Notes: generated by a model from the sequence alone, not told the origin. A stretch of 52,613 nucleotides of DNA from Anaerolineae bacterium (GCA_004297445.1 SCUK01000021.1:1-52613), one strand, 5' to 3'; positions 38,488 to 47,525 are shown, numbered from the stretch's first letter. A program made the numbers and translations.

Positions 38488-39537
38488 TCAAACGGGCGGA
38501 GAAATCACTGTCCGAAATCCGTGATTGGGATAACGGTCATAGACATTTTTCCCGATACGACGGGCGCAACGCGCGTTCCAGGCCACATCGCTGAACGAAC
38601 CGCCGCGCAGCACATGCGGGTCACCTTTGGCGGCCAGGTTTTCGCGTTCGGCCCGTTCGGCTTCCGTATCCGGGTAGGGGTAAGAGCGCCTGCCCACCCA
38701 GCGGCTGCGGGTCCATTCCCACACGTTGCCGCTCATGTCCTCCACATCAAACGGGCTACGCCAGGCCCAGAACGCTCCCACCGGGCTGGGAATACGGATT
38801 TCGCTTTCGGCGGTATTGGCCATTTCCACAGTATGCTCATTCCCCCAGGGGTAGATGCGGCCTGTTGTCCCGCGGGCGGCTTTCTCCCATTCGGGTTCGC
38901 TGGGCAGGGTTACGCGCCAACCGGCGCTTAGCCGGTCCCACAGGACTTGCGGCGTACCGTGGGAGGACCGCAGTTTCTCGGTCAGCCAGTCGCAGTAGGC
39001 CAGCGCATCAGTCCAGTACACCCACCCCACCGGATGGTTGCTCCCGCCCTTGAAGCTGTCATCATTATCTATCTTGTGCCCGCTGTCTTGCACGAAGGCG
39101 CGGTATTGGGCCACGGTCACCGGCCAGCGAGCAATGAAATACTCCGGCAGACTGAAAGCATGCTGCGGTTCTTCCTCTTCATAGGCGTGCGGGTCAAAAT
39201 TGGGGTCACTGCCCATCACGAACTCCCCTGCTTCGATGGGAATGAATCCACACTGACCGTCTTTGGGCAGGAAGAAAAATTGCGGGTCGAAGCGCGGGTC
39301 GCCGACTTTGCCGAGGATATTGCCGATTTCGAGGCGCGCCGGCAGGGGAAATGATTGATTGGCGAAAGCCTGGATGAGAATGAGCCTGACCTGGTTGCGG
39401 GCCCGCGCCGGGTCCTCCGGGTCGCCCTGCAACATGGCAGTGACCTGTTGGCGAATCTTTTCCGGGTCATTGCTCTCGAGCGGCCGCAGTTCGGAACCGG
39501 GCGGCGGAGTATTTTTCGATGGTTTTTTCTTGAACAT
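38488..39537 (-). CDS. Formylglycine-generating-enzyme-like (SUMF1 domain) protein
   Basis: The 349-residue protein has a charged N-terminal 100 residues and then a full SUMF1 fold: FIPIEAGEFVMGSDPN, PVTVAQYRAFV, LPSEPEWEKAARG, YPWGNE, NVWEWTRSRW and VLRGGSFSD. True sulfatase-activating enzymes have two cysteines near the end (about GGSWLCxxxYC). Here only the second survives, in ARCARR, and the first position is not Cys. So this is likely a SUMF1-fold binding or non-canonical enzyme and not a sulfatase activator; no sulfatase gene is near. I chose the ATG at 39537 because GAGG lies five bases upstream. Confidence 0.85.
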   Translation of the reverse strand: MFKKKPSKNTPPPGSELRPLESNDPEKIRQQVTAMLQGDPEDPARARNQVRLILIQAFANQSFPLPARLEIGNILGKVGDPRFDPQFFFLPKDGQCGFIPIEAGEFVMGSDPNFDPHAYEEEEPQHAFSLPEYFIARWPVTVAQYRAFVQDSGHKIDNDDSFKGGSNHPVGWVYWTDALAYCDWLTEKLRSSHGTPQVLWDRLSAGWRVTLPSEPEWEKAARGTTGRIYPWGNEHTVEMANTAESEIRIPSPVGAFWAWRSPFDVEDMSGNVWEWTRSRWVGRRSYPYPDTEAERAERENLAAKGDPHVLRGGSFSDVAWNARCARRIGKNVYDRYPNHGFRTVISPPV

Positions 39538-39695
39538 TCCTACCTCGCTCCCTGCTATTCTACCCATTTTGCTGACAGACGCTATCCGCCCATGCCTGTA
39601 GGGATGGCCGATTCGGCATCGCCCCTGCTTTGGCGCTCGCACGAACGCGAGCCCTGTTTAACACTGGGATCGCGTCGAAGAAGTACCAATAAGAA

Positions 39696-39718
39696 AGGCG
39701 GCCGGGGTGCGGCCGCCT
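39696..39718 (-). terminator. Terminator of osmC-like gene
   Basis: AGGCGGCCG pairs with CGGCCGCCT. On the minus strand a TTTCTTATT tract follows. It lies 25 bases after the OsmC stop. Confidence 0.7.
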
Positions 39719-39742
39719 GGGTCTTTGACGCAAAGTGCAGTG

Positions 39743-40168
39743 TTATCCCGCCAAAGTGGCCTTCAGCACCACTTCGTTCACGCCGGTCAGCGCTTTTGAG
39801 ACCGGGCAGTTTTTCTTGGCAGTCTCGGCGGAGGACTGGAAAGTCGCGGCGTCGATGTTCGGGACATCGCCGGTGAGGTTCAGCGTAATCTGTGTGATGC
39901 GGAAGCCTTCTTCCAGTTTCTCAAGCTTCACTTCGGCCATTGTCTCCAGCCGGGTGGGAGGGAACCCAGCGCGGGTCAGGATGCCGGAAAGCGCCTGGGT
40001 GAAGCAGGCGGCGTGTGCCGCGCCCAATACTTCTTCCGGGTTGGTGCCCGGGCCTTCTTCAAAGCGGGACTTGAAGCCATAGTTGCCTTCGTAATCGGCA
40101 AACTTCAGCGTCCCCTGACCTTCCGTATTGTTTCCAAGCCAGACGGCGCTGGCAGAGCGAACAGGCAT
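39743..40168 (-). CDS. OsmC family peroxiredoxin
   Basis: The 141-residue protein reduces organic hydroperoxides. Both catalytic cysteines are present, in AAHAACFTQALS and KKNCPVSKAL. The N-terminus MPVRSASAVWLGNNTEGQGT and FEEGPGTNPEEVLGAAH match the OsmC branch more than Ohr. I chose the ATG at 40168 since GGAGGAG lies seven bases upstream. TATAAT on the minus strand at 40202-40207 gives its promoter, back to back with the DUF1616-like gene's. Confidence 0.9.
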   Translation of the reverse strand: MPVRSASAVWLGNNTEGQGTLKFADYEGNYGFKSRFEEGPGTNPEEVLGAAHAACFTQALSGILTRAGFPPTRLETMAEVKLEKLEEGFRITQITLNLTGDVPNIDAATFQSSAETAKKNCPVSKALTGVNEVVLKATLAG

Positions 40169-40201
40169 GATGCTACTCCTCCAATTGGGTAAGTTGGCCG
40201 T

Positions 40202-40243
40202 ATTATACAGGATTGCAGCGCAACACTCACCGTGCGGTAGAAT
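40202..40243. promoter_or_regulatory. Divergent promoter region, osmC-like and DUF1616-like genes
   Basis: On the minus strand TATAAT (40202-40207) serves the osmC-like gene. On the plus strand TTGCAG (40213-40218) and TAGAAT (40238-40243), 19 bases apart, could serve the gene at 40284. Confidence 0.45.
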
Positions 40244-40283
40244 AGTCACGGATAACGGGCTGCACCCAGGAGGAAGTTGGCGC

Positions 40284-41015
40284 ATGGAAAAGAGAATTCC
40301 GGAATGGCTGCGAAAGTTGTTCCCGTCATTGTTCATGGCGGTGCTAACAGTATCGCTGCTGGACCAGAGTTTCAATCTGTTAGACGGCGCGAGCGGGTGG
40401 CTGGTGCTCATCCTGGGCCCCTTGTTCGGCGCGCTGATGCTGTCCTTCCCCAGGCAGCAACCGGGGGCAGCGGGGCGCCACGGGCTGGAAGCCGCAGCCA
40501 TGAGCCTGGTGTGGCTGGTGGCGTCCAGCGTGGTTGCCATGCGCAGTCTTGAATATGAATTATTCGGCTGGGTCGCGGCGGCTCTGTTCGCCATCCTGTT
40601 GTGGGGATTATTGAGTCAGGCCAATTCGGACGAGGCCAATCCGCCCCAGGGGTCGGCGTGGTTTGCCACGGGGATTGGGCTGGTCCTGCTGGCTATTCTC
40701 GTGTCCCTGGTGGGTGGGCCGGAAGCGGTTCTGCCGCTTATCCTCAACGGCGCGCTGTTGTTCTTTGCAAGCGGCTACCTGTGGAGTCTGGTGCTTTACC
40801 CCGCCGGCGAACTAGATTGGCCGGTGCGCGTTGGTATCAGTTTCACCCTGAGTCTGGGCGTGCAGCCAGTCGTCTTCGTTTACCTCACTCGCCTCGGTTT
40901 GGCGCTTACGCCTTCGAGCATCATTGCGGTGGTCGCGGTCCTGTGCCTCAGCGCGCTAGCCGTGCTTGGCTGGCAACGCCAGAAACGTGGGACCAGCCAG
41001 ACAAATCCGGGTTGA
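40284..41015 (+). CDS. DUF1616-like membrane protein
   Basis: The 243-residue protein has about seven membrane helices. The segment LVLYPAGELDWPVRVGISFTL and LSLGVQPVVFVYLTRLG resemble the DUF1616 family (YPxxxLxxxxRxxxSxxLSxAxxP), found in archaea and some bacteria next to glycosylation genes. The last 20 residues are basic and polar. AGGAGG lies ten bases before the ATG. The frame extends upstream but over the divergent promoters. It faces two GT-C-like genes across a shared terminator. Confidence 0.6.
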   Translation: MEKRIPEWLRKLFPSLFMAVLTVSLLDQSFNLLDGASGWLVLILGPLFGALMLSFPRQQPGAAGRHGLEAAAMSLVWLVASSVVAMRSLEYELFGWVAAALFAILLWGLLSQANSDEANPPQGSAWFATGIGLVLLAILVSLVGGPEAVLPLILNGALLFFASGYLWSLVLYPAGELDWPVRVGISFTLSLGVQPVVFVYLTRLGLALTPSSIIAVVAVLCLSALAVLGWQRQKRGTSQTNPG

Positions 41016-41031
41016 CCCGGGTATTCAAACA

Positions 41032-41059
41032 AAAAAGACGGACTACCATCCGTCTTTTT
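41032..41059. terminator. Bidirectional terminator
   Basis: AAAAAGACGGA and TCCGTCTTTTT pair around CTACCA. T-runs exist in both directions, so it can end both the DUF1616-like gene and the convergent GT-C-like gene. Confidence 0.85.
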
Positions 41060-41081
41060 GATTCCACAGTCGAACCATCTT

Positions 41082-42635
41082 CTAGCGGCGTTTTTCCCAG
41101 ACCGCGTAATTACCCACTTCAAACAGCAGCGTGTAACCCGGCACAGCACGGGTATTTTCCAGACTGACCAGGATGAAGGTTGGATCCACACAACGTTCAT
41201 TTCCATCCAGCACGCGTGAGGTATTGTAATGACCATCGATGGTCTGTACGAGGCGAGGACAGACGACCTCTGGGTAGTCCATGAGAAACATCACCGCGCT
41301 GCCGCCCATGAACCCGATGGATTCGCCGGGCCGGTCTTCGAGGAGTTGATTGACCTCGGCTGCCATTCGCATCATGCTTGGTGGATACTCTACATAGGGC
41401 GCGGTTCCAAAGACCAGCATGAACGCCGCAACCGCGCCAAGGCCAATAAATAGAGAGCGCAGCGACCGGCGTTCCAGCCGGCTGAACAACGCCTGCACCC
41501 CAATCAGCGCCACGGGAATAACGAGCACGAAGAAGAAACCCATCGTCCGCGCCGGAGGGATATACAGACTGTAGTGTGTGGACAAGGTCAGAATAAACCC
41601 GAGAAGGAAAGTGACAATCACCGGCAATCTTTCACGGGACCTTGAACGAAACAACGCGACCACGCCCAGAAGCACAAACAGAATCATCCCCTGCCCCAAG
41701 TACGTCTGGTACGACAGGATGCCAATCGGGTCGTAACGATCCTGCTCAGTGGCAGTGGGCGCCCAGAGCGAGTTCTCGCCAAAATTCGATCGGAAGGTGT
41801 TAAGGAATATCCTCCCCAATTCCACAATGCTGGGCGTGGCGACCAGCACCGCGGCGACGACCACGAGCGCGTACGCCCGGACGGTGACCCAATCCTTCTC
41901 CAGAACTGCCAGCAGGCCATAACCCGCCAACATCATCAGGAAAACATAGACCGAAGGAGCATGTGTGTAAATCGCGCCAACCAGTGCCAGTCCAATCAGT
42001 ACCAGGTCGCGCCGCTGGCGATGCTGCCGGTAACGTTCAAAACCCAGCAACGCCAGCAGGTACATAAGCACAACCTGATTCTCAGGCCAGGTGTTGTTGG
42101 AGCGCCAGACGAAGTAATACGAGGTCATCGCCAGAACAGTTCCCAGCACTGCCCAGCGGCGCTCCCCTGTGAAAGCCTGCACCACAGCATACACCAACAT
42201 GAAATACACCACCCGCAGGAACAGCGAAAAGAACCTGACGAGGGTGTAAGGGTCTTCGCCGGAAAGCACGGTATAGAGGAACATATTGGAGCGCAGCACC
42301 GTGGGGTATGAATCCCGGATAGGGCCGCTCAGCATCTCAACCTGGTTGGTGAAAAAGTGCTGCGCCTCGCCGAAGCGGGAGAAGAAGTAATGGCGCCACG
42401 GATCAATGGCATACAAACTGGAGCTGATCAACATCGGGAAGATGATGGTGAACAGAAAGAAGAAGACAGCAAGAGTCAACACCACATTCGGACTTGACAG
42501 GAGGGCGCGCGCACGCTCCCAGACAATCTGGGCTCGCTCCCCGGGCAGTCGCCTGACCACAACGCCGGCCGCCAGAGTCACCAATATCAAGCCCGCCCCA
42601 TACAACGCAAAAGTCAAGAATTGTCCCAGAGTCAT
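41082..42635 (-). CDS. GT-C-like polytopic membrane protein, paralogue 1
   Basis: The 517-residue protein has about 11 membrane helices and ends in a soluble extracytoplasmic domain with NYAVWEKRR. In the first outer loop it has AIDPWRHYFFSRFGE, and further on YPTVLRSNMFLYTVL, FTGERRWAVLGTV and FVWRSNNTWPENQ. The paralogue upstream shares all of these. The loop motif DPWRHY recalls the DPYYxxR loop of STT3/AglB-type GT-C enzymes, so glycosyl transfer from a polyprenyl carrier is plausible; that is inference. I chose the ATG at 42635 because it aligns with the paralogue's start; a TTG at 42668 is possible. No standard family name is recognised. Confidence 0.65.
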   Translation of the reverse strand: MTLGQFLTFALYGAGLILVTLAAGVVVRRLPGERAQIVWERARALLSSPNVVLTLAVFFFLFTIIFPMLISSSLYAIDPWRHYFFSRFGEAQHFFTNQVEMLSGPIRDSYPTVLRSNMFLYTVLSGEDPYTLVRFFSLFLRVVYFMLVYAVVQAFTGERRWAVLGTVLAMTSYYFVWRSNNTWPENQVVLMYLLALLGFERYRQHRQRRDLVLIGLALVGAIYTHAPSVYVFLMMLAGYGLLAVLEKDWVTVRAYALVVVAAVLVATPSIVELGRIFLNTFRSNFGENSLWAPTATEQDRYDPIGILSYQTYLGQGMILFVLLGVVALFRSRSRERLPVIVTFLLGFILTLSTHYSLYIPPARTMGFFFVLVIPVALIGVQALFSRLERRSLRSLFIGLGAVAAFMLVFGTAPYVEYPPSMMRMAAEVNQLLEDRPGESIGFMGGSAVMFLMDYPEVVCPRLVQTIDGHYNTSRVLDGNERCVDPTFILVSLENTRAVPGYTLLFEVGNYAVWEKRR

Positions 42636-42746
42636 CTGCAAATCCCAGGTAGCTGATTTATGGTGCAAGACCGATTAATAGACTGATAGGCATCATTATA
42701 CAAGAGCTGCCAGCAAGACGTTCGAGAAGGATTCCTGACCTTCGAT

Positions 42747-44363
42747 TCAACGGCGCCTTTCCCACAGGCCGTAGATGCCGTCTTCAAGAATCAGGGCATA
42801 GCCGGGCAGGGCGCGCGTGAGGTTGCGGTTCACCAGAATGAGCGTGGGGTCCACGCAGCGCACATCTTCCGGCGGAGCGTGCTTATCATCATAGTGGCCA
42901 TCTGTCTGCTGGAGGACATTAAAGCACACTGCGCCGGGCTCGTTCAGCAGGTAGAGTACCTCAATGCCCTGATCATGCAAAAAGCCAACACTGATCCCCG
43001 GGTCAGCCGCCAGGCGGGCATTAACGGCTTGTCCCATCGTTATTTCGCCACGCGTATATGTGAAATAGGGCGGCGTATTGAGCACCATCACCAATCCGGC
43101 CAGCGCGACCACTCCCACCAGCAATGCGCGCAACCCACGCGCCGATAGGCTCAGACTTGCCGCGCGCGCGCCGATTATTGCCAGCGGAATCATCGGTAGA
43201 GTCAGATAACTCATTGCGCGGATGGGTGGAATGTAGAAACTGAAATGGGTGGATACCGACAACGCAAAACCGAAGAGCACCAGCACGACCAGGGGCAGGC
43301 GTTCACGCAAACTATCGCTCCGCGCGGCCAGTAATCCCAATGCGGCAAGGATAATCATCGCGCTGCCCAGCTGCTCTTGAAAGAAGACCGTTTGCACCGG
43401 GTCATAGCGCGCCTGCTCACGGGCGTAGGGCGCCCAGAGAGAATTCTCTCCCAGGTTGTTCACCAGTGTTGTTGAAAACGGGTTGAACAATTCGTTGGCG
43501 ACCGGCAAGGCCAGCAGCAGGGCCAGCATTGCCAACACGGCGTACTGCTTGATCGTCGTCCAATTTCGATTCAACAATGCCACCAGGCCATAGCCGCCGG
43601 CCATCGCAAGAAAGGTATAGAGCGAGGGCGGATGATTGTAGATGACGCCCACAAGCGCAATGCCCACGAGCACCAGAGCGGGTTTCTCCCCCGTCTGGCG
43701 GTTGCGCTCAAAGCCGTACAGCGCCAACAGGTACATCAACAGCGCCTGGTTTTCTGGCCAGGTCTGGGTGGAGCGCCAAACAAAGTTGTAGGAGCTCATC
43801 ATCAGGACCACGCCCAGCGCCGCCCAGCGCCGTTCCCCGGTGAATATCTGAACAACAGCATAGACCAACAGGAAGAAGACCGCCCGCAGGAAGGTCGAGA
43901 AGTAGCGCACCGTCAGATAGGGGTCATCTCCAAGCAGGGTGGAAAACAGGTACATATTGGAGCGCAAGGTGGTCGGGTAAGCGTCACTTATGGTGGACCG
44001 CAGCGTTTCAACCGTATCGCTATAGAATTCCCGCGTTTCGCCAAAACGCGTGTAGAAATAATGGCGCCAGACGTCTGCGCCATACAGTTGGTCGACTTCA
44101 AGCATGGGCCAAACCAGCAGAAAGAGAAAGCAGAAGGTTGCCAGCCCTGTCGCCATCGCTGGCGCGGTCAGCTCCTTGCGCACAACGGCCATCACTCGTA
44201 TCACCCGTTCGCGCGGCAGACTGCCTAACCGGGGCCAGACCAGCGCCGCCAGAATAGCCATGCCGCCCAGGAGAAATAAGACCCGCCCAACGTTGTCAGC
44301 CACGTGTGCCAATCCACTCCACATCCATCCAATTGGTTGCCCTGCTACACAGAAAACAGGCAT
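42747..44363 (-). CDS. GT-C-like polytopic membrane protein, paralogue 2
   Basis: This 538-residue protein is a tandem paralogue of the gene downstream, with the same order of motifs: GADVWRHYFYTRFGE in the first outer loop, YPTTLRSNMYLFSTL, FTGERRWAALGVV, FVWRSTQTWPENQALLMYL and a C-terminal YGLWERRR. The two are clearly a duplication with strong divergence in the helices. I chose the ATG at 44363, about ten bases after the expected transcription start from TATAAT on the minus strand; a Met at 44324 aligns better with the paralogue's start. The gene is divergent from a family 2 glycosyltransferase. Confidence 0.65.
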   Translation of the reverse strand: MPVFCVAGQPIGWMWSGLAHVADNVGRVLFLLGGMAILAALVWPRLGSLPRERVIRVMAVVRKELTAPAMATGLATFCFLFLLVWPMLEVDQLYGADVWRHYFYTRFGETREFYSDTVETLRSTISDAYPTTLRSNMYLFSTLLGDDPYLTVRYFSTFLRAVFFLLVYAVVQIFTGERRWAALGVVLMMSSYNFVWRSTQTWPENQALLMYLLALYGFERNRQTGEKPALVLVGIALVGVIYNHPPSLYTFLAMAGGYGLVALLNRNWTTIKQYAVLAMLALLLALPVANELFNPFSTTLVNNLGENSLWAPYAREQARYDPVQTVFFQEQLGSAMIILAALGLLAARSDSLRERLPLVVLVLFGFALSVSTHFSFYIPPIRAMSYLTLPMIPLAIIGARAASLSLSARGLRALLVGVVALAGLVMVLNTPPYFTYTRGEITMGQAVNARLAADPGISVGFLHDQGIEVLYLLNEPGAVCFNVLQQTDGHYDDKHAPPEDVRCVDPTLILVNRNLTRALPGYALILEDGIYGLWERRR

Positions 44364-44379
44364 AATGAGGCATCGCTCC

Positions 44380-44387
44380 ATTATAAA
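44380..44387. promoter_or_regulatory. Overlapping divergent -10 boxes
   Basis: The eight bases ATTATAAA hold TATAAT on the minus strand (44380-44385) and TATAAA on the plus strand (44382-44387). Start codons lie at 44363 (minus) and 44397 (plus), 34 bases apart, so both transcripts would be leaderless or nearly so and could not be initiated at the same time. Confidence 0.45.
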
Positions 44388-44396
44388 TGAGGGCAA

Positions 44397-45476
44397 ATGC
44401 AGGGTTCTCCTAATCTGGATCTTATTCTCATCGGCCGCAATGAAGCCCGCCACCTGCCAGCGACATTGCAGGCGGCGCAGGCCGCAGCCGCGCGCCTGCA
44501 TGCCGCGTTGGGCTGGCAAACGCTGACCTGGTACGTGGACAGCGACTCCAGTGACGGCTCGCCGGACATCGCCGCCGCGCACGGTGCGCGCGTTCTACTA
44601 GCCCACCCCGGCTATCACTCCGCGGCCAACGGACGCGCAAGCGGGCTGGTCCTCACCCAGAGCGAGTTTGTGATGCTGCTGGACGCTGATTGCACCCTGC
44701 ACCCGGACTGGCTGGCAGAAGCCTGCGCATATCTCCTGGCCCATCCGGCGGTGGGTGGCGTAGGTGGGCTGGCCGACTCCATGCGGCGCGTGGGTGAACA
44801 AACTGTTCGGGTTCAGGACCGGCGCGTGCCGCCGCCGGAAGGCAGCACGGTGAACAATCACGTCGGTTATGGCGGGCACGGCTTTCTCTACCGCCGTGCC
44901 GCACTGGACGAAGCGGGCGGTTATGAACCGGGGCTGATTGCCCAGGAAGAGGCCTTGCTGTATTGCCGCCTGCGCCGCCGCGGTTGGGGGGTGCTGAAAC
45001 TGCCCCTGCCGATGATGACCCACTGGGATGACGACCTGGAAAGCGGTTCGCGCGGCTGGCAGAAGTTCCGCGGGTTGGTGCAAAAGAATGCGTTTTACCA
45101 GGGCATTGCATTGCGCCGCGCCCTGTTTGAGGAACGAGTGGGGGTCGCCATCTTCGGGTTTTACCGCCTGCAGCTGGCGCATGCCGCCTGGCTGCTATTG
45201 GCGGGTGGGCTGATTGTACTTTCGCTGGCGCAGGGTTGGGCCACGCCGCCGCTGTTGGCCGCCGCCGCCCTCAGTGCGCTGTATCTCGCTTTTCTCTATC
45301 ACCAGAAACAGAGCACCCTGCTGGCGCTGGTCAGCCTGCCCCTGCTGACGATTTACGTGGCCGGCATCACCTGGAGCCTGCTCACCGGGCGACCGCGCGT
45401 GGCCTGGGGCGCTCACCACCAGCCGGAATATACGACGCGGCTGAAAGAAATCAACTCACCCAATCGAAAGGGATAG
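44397..45476 (+). CDS. Family 2 glycosyltransferase
   Basis: The 359-residue protein has a GT-A catalytic domain at residues 1-240: NLDLILIGRNEARHLPATL, the donor-site WYVDSDSSDGSPDIA, the metal-binding MLLDADCTLHPDWL and an acceptor-loop GGYEPGLIAQEEALLYCRLR (ED-type catalytic base). Two to three membrane helices near the C-terminus (about 255-325) anchor it. This matches polymer or lipid-linked sugar transferases. It is divergent from the tandem GT-C-like pair. The stop is three bases before the aldo/keto reductase ATG. Confidence 0.85.
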   Translation: MQGSPNLDLILIGRNEARHLPATLQAAQAAAARLHAALGWQTLTWYVDSDSSDGSPDIAAAHGARVLLAHPGYHSAANGRASGLVLTQSEFVMLLDADCTLHPDWLAEACAYLLAHPAVGGVGGLADSMRRVGEQTVRVQDRRVPPPEGSTVNNHVGYGGHGFLYRRAALDEAGGYEPGLIAQEEALLYCRLRRRGWGVLKLPLPMMTHWDDDLESGSRGWQKFRGLVQKNAFYQGIALRRALFEERVGVAIFGFYRLQLAHAAWLLLAGGLIVLSLAQGWATPPLLAAAALSALYLAFLYHQKQSTLLALVSLPLLTIYVAGITWSLLTGRPRVAWGAHHQPEYTTRLKEINSPNRKG

Positions 45477-45479
45477 ACA

Positions 45480-46454
45480 ATGGACATGCGTAAACTGGGC
45501 CGCACCGGCCTCATGGTTTCAGAACTGTGCATGGGGACGATGCAATTCGGTTGGACGGCCGACGAACCCACCTCGCACGAGGTGCTCACCGCCGGCTGGG
45601 AAGCGGGCATCAACTTTATTGACACGGCCAACGTGTACTCGCGCTGGGTGGCGGGCAACCCCGGCGGCGTGGCCGAAACCTACATCGGCAACTGGATGAC
45701 GAAGAACAACATCCCGCGTGACCGGCTGGTGTTGGCGACCAAGGTGCGCGGACAGATGAGCGACGACCCGCTGGATCAGGGTCTTTCGCGCCGCCACATC
45801 CTGCAGGCCGTGGAAGATTCGCTGCGCCGCCTGCAAACCGACCACATCGACCTGTATCAGGCGCACTCGCCGGATGATAAGACGCCAATAGACGAAACCC
45901 TGCGAGCGATGGATGACCTTGTGCGGCAGGGCAAGGTGCTGTATGTGGGCGTGAGCAATTTCAAGGCATGGCAACTGATGGAGGCGCTGTGGGCCTCCGA
46001 CTCGCACAACACTGTGCGGGTGGACTGCATCCAGCCGCGCTATCACCTGCTGCACCGCGCCGAGTTTGAGCGCGAGCTGGCGACGGTGTGCCGCAAGTAC
46101 GAGGTCGGCGTGATTCCGTACAGCCCACTGGCGGGCGGATTCCTGACCGGAAAGTACCGCCGCGGGCAGGACATCCCGGAAAACTCACGCGGCAAGACCA
46201 GCCAGACGGTGCAGGGCTACATGAACGACCGTGGCTGGGCGGTCGTGGATTTACTGGAATCCATGGGCCGCGAAAAGGGCGGCAAAAGCATCTCACAGAT
46301 GGCGCTGGCCTGGCAACTGAGCGACCCGCTCATCACCAGTCCGATCATCGGGCCAAAGGACATGGAGCAATTTAACGACAACATCGGCGCGGCCGGCCTG
46401 CGCCTTTCGCCGGAAGAGAAAACCGCGCTGGACACCGCAACGAAGTGGGACTAG
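45480..46454 (+). CDS. Aldo/keto reductase
   Basis: The 324-residue TIM-barrel NAD(P)H-dependent reductase has the full catalytic tetrad: Asp and Tyr in FIDTANVYSRW, Lys in VLATKVRG, His in YQAHSPDDKTPIDE. The C-terminal cofactor region is present (SPIIGPKDMEQFNDNIGA). The N-terminus MRKLGRTGLMVSELCMGTMQFG is typical of the YghZ/AKR-like oxidoreductases; the true start may be the second Met at 45486. The substrate is unknown. Three bases separate it from the glycosyltransferase, so both share a transcript. Confidence 0.92.
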   Translation: MDMRKLGRTGLMVSELCMGTMQFGWTADEPTSHEVLTAGWEAGINFIDTANVYSRWVAGNPGGVAETYIGNWMTKNNIPRDRLVLATKVRGQMSDDPLDQGLSRRHILQAVEDSLRRLQTDHIDLYQAHSPDDKTPIDETLRAMDDLVRQGKVLYVGVSNFKAWQLMEALWASDSHNTVRVDCIQPRYHLLHRAEFERELATVCRKYEVGVIPYSPLAGGFLTGKYRRGQDIPENSRGKTSQTVQGYMNDRGWAVVDLLESMGREKGGKSISQMALAWQLSDPLITSPIIGPKDMEQFNDNIGAAGLRLSPEEKTALDTATKWD

Positions 46455-46494
46455 TGCAGTCGTAGAAATCTGATTTGTTGAAGAGACCGGATTG

Positions 46495-47481
46495 CTAGTG
46501 CTGGCTCCCTGATGAATACCAGTCCAACACTCTCTGGGCTCGCAGGGTATTCCAACGGCTGGGTGTGCCGGCCGCGCCTTCCATGGCGAGGCCAACCGGG
46601 TCAGCGTGAATGTTTTCCCGCGGCCAGCGTCCGTCAGCATCCCGTTTCTTCGTCACCAGTTCAACGGCTTCGGCAACCCGTTCATCGGGTCGGACGCCGG
46701 CATTGCGCAGGGTGTCCAGGCCGCGCAGCACATCGTAATGCCATGTGGTTGGAAACGAGAAAGACATCCACGCGGTTGGCTGGCCTGTCTTCTTATCCAG
46801 CGCCACTACCTCGCCGTTGGACAGAGATCGGAACAAGCGCCGCTCCAGTAGGTACTCCTGTGCCTGCAGCCGCGCGGCCGTCACTTCTTCCGTGGCGCTC
46901 CTGGACTTTTCGTACTCGAGCAGTCCTTCGAGTACGCAGATTGTAGTGTGGAACGACGAGCGCACCGAGCCGTTTTCGGCTTCGCAGTTCCACCCGCCGT
47001 CCTTGAGCTGCTCACGGAGCAGCCGCTCAAGCAGTCTGTCGCTGGCTTCTCCAAAGTAGCCTGCAAGCCCTATCACCCTTCCGTTGATGCACGGCTCTGT
47101 CTCGCCCTCGAAGAAGGACGCGTCCCCGAATCCCGGTCCCCAGGTAACCTTAGCGCGCACGAGGTCCACCGCCCGGCGCGCGGGTTCGCTCAGCGGGTCA
47201 AGCCCCATGTTCCACAGGAGTTGCAGCGTGTGCAGCGTGGACGACCACACCGGAGTCGAGGCGCCGTCTCCCCAACTCCCATCCGTATTCTGGCGTTTGA
47301 GGAGCTCGGCGCCCCATCCTTCCGTAGCAACCCGCGAGCGCATCGCGGCAACGGCTTCAGCCGGCTCATTCGTAAGGTCACGCATGACCTGCCAGCGGAT
47401 CGATGGATCCGAATCCAGTAACCATTCCAGGACCGACTCGGCTGGCTTGTCGGGTTGTGATTTTGGGATTATTGGGTTCAT
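46495..47481 (-). CDS. Squalene cyclase/prenyltransferase-repeat-like protein
   Basis: The 328-residue protein is built of alpha/alpha toroid repeats like those in terpene cyclases and prenyltransferases: NTDGSWGDGA, DGGWNCEAENGSVRSSFH, a Trp-rich TTWHYDVLRGLDTLRNAG and DADGRWPRENIHA. It is half the length of true squalene-hopene cyclases (over 600 residues) and lacks a visible DxDD protonation motif, so cyclase activity is doubtful. Proteins of this kind are common and uncharacterised. GGGAGGA lies eight bases before the ATG. The gene is convergent with the aldo/keto reductase. Confidence 0.75.
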   Translation of the reverse strand: MNPIIPKSQPDKPAESVLEWLLDSDPSIRWQVMRDLTNEPAEAVAAMRSRVATEGWGAELLKRQNTDGSWGDGASTPVWSSTLHTLQLLWNMGLDPLSEPARRAVDLVRAKVTWGPGFGDASFFEGETEPCINGRVIGLAGYFGEASDRLLERLLREQLKDGGWNCEAENGSVRSSFHTTICVLEGLLEYEKSRSATEEVTAARLQAQEYLLERRLFRSLSNGEVVALDKKTGQPTAWMSFSFPTTWHYDVLRGLDTLRNAGVRPDERVAEAVELVTKKRDADGRWPRENIHADPVGLAMEGAAGTPSRWNTLRAQRVLDWYSSGSQH

Positions 47482-47525
47482 TGCTGGATTCCTCCCGACT
47501 TTATCATCCCGCGGTTTGAAAGTCC

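Noticed and set aside
46495..47481. Squalene-hopene cyclase (shc)
   Set aside because: It is half the usual length and lacks the DxDD protonation motif, so only the repeat fold is supported.
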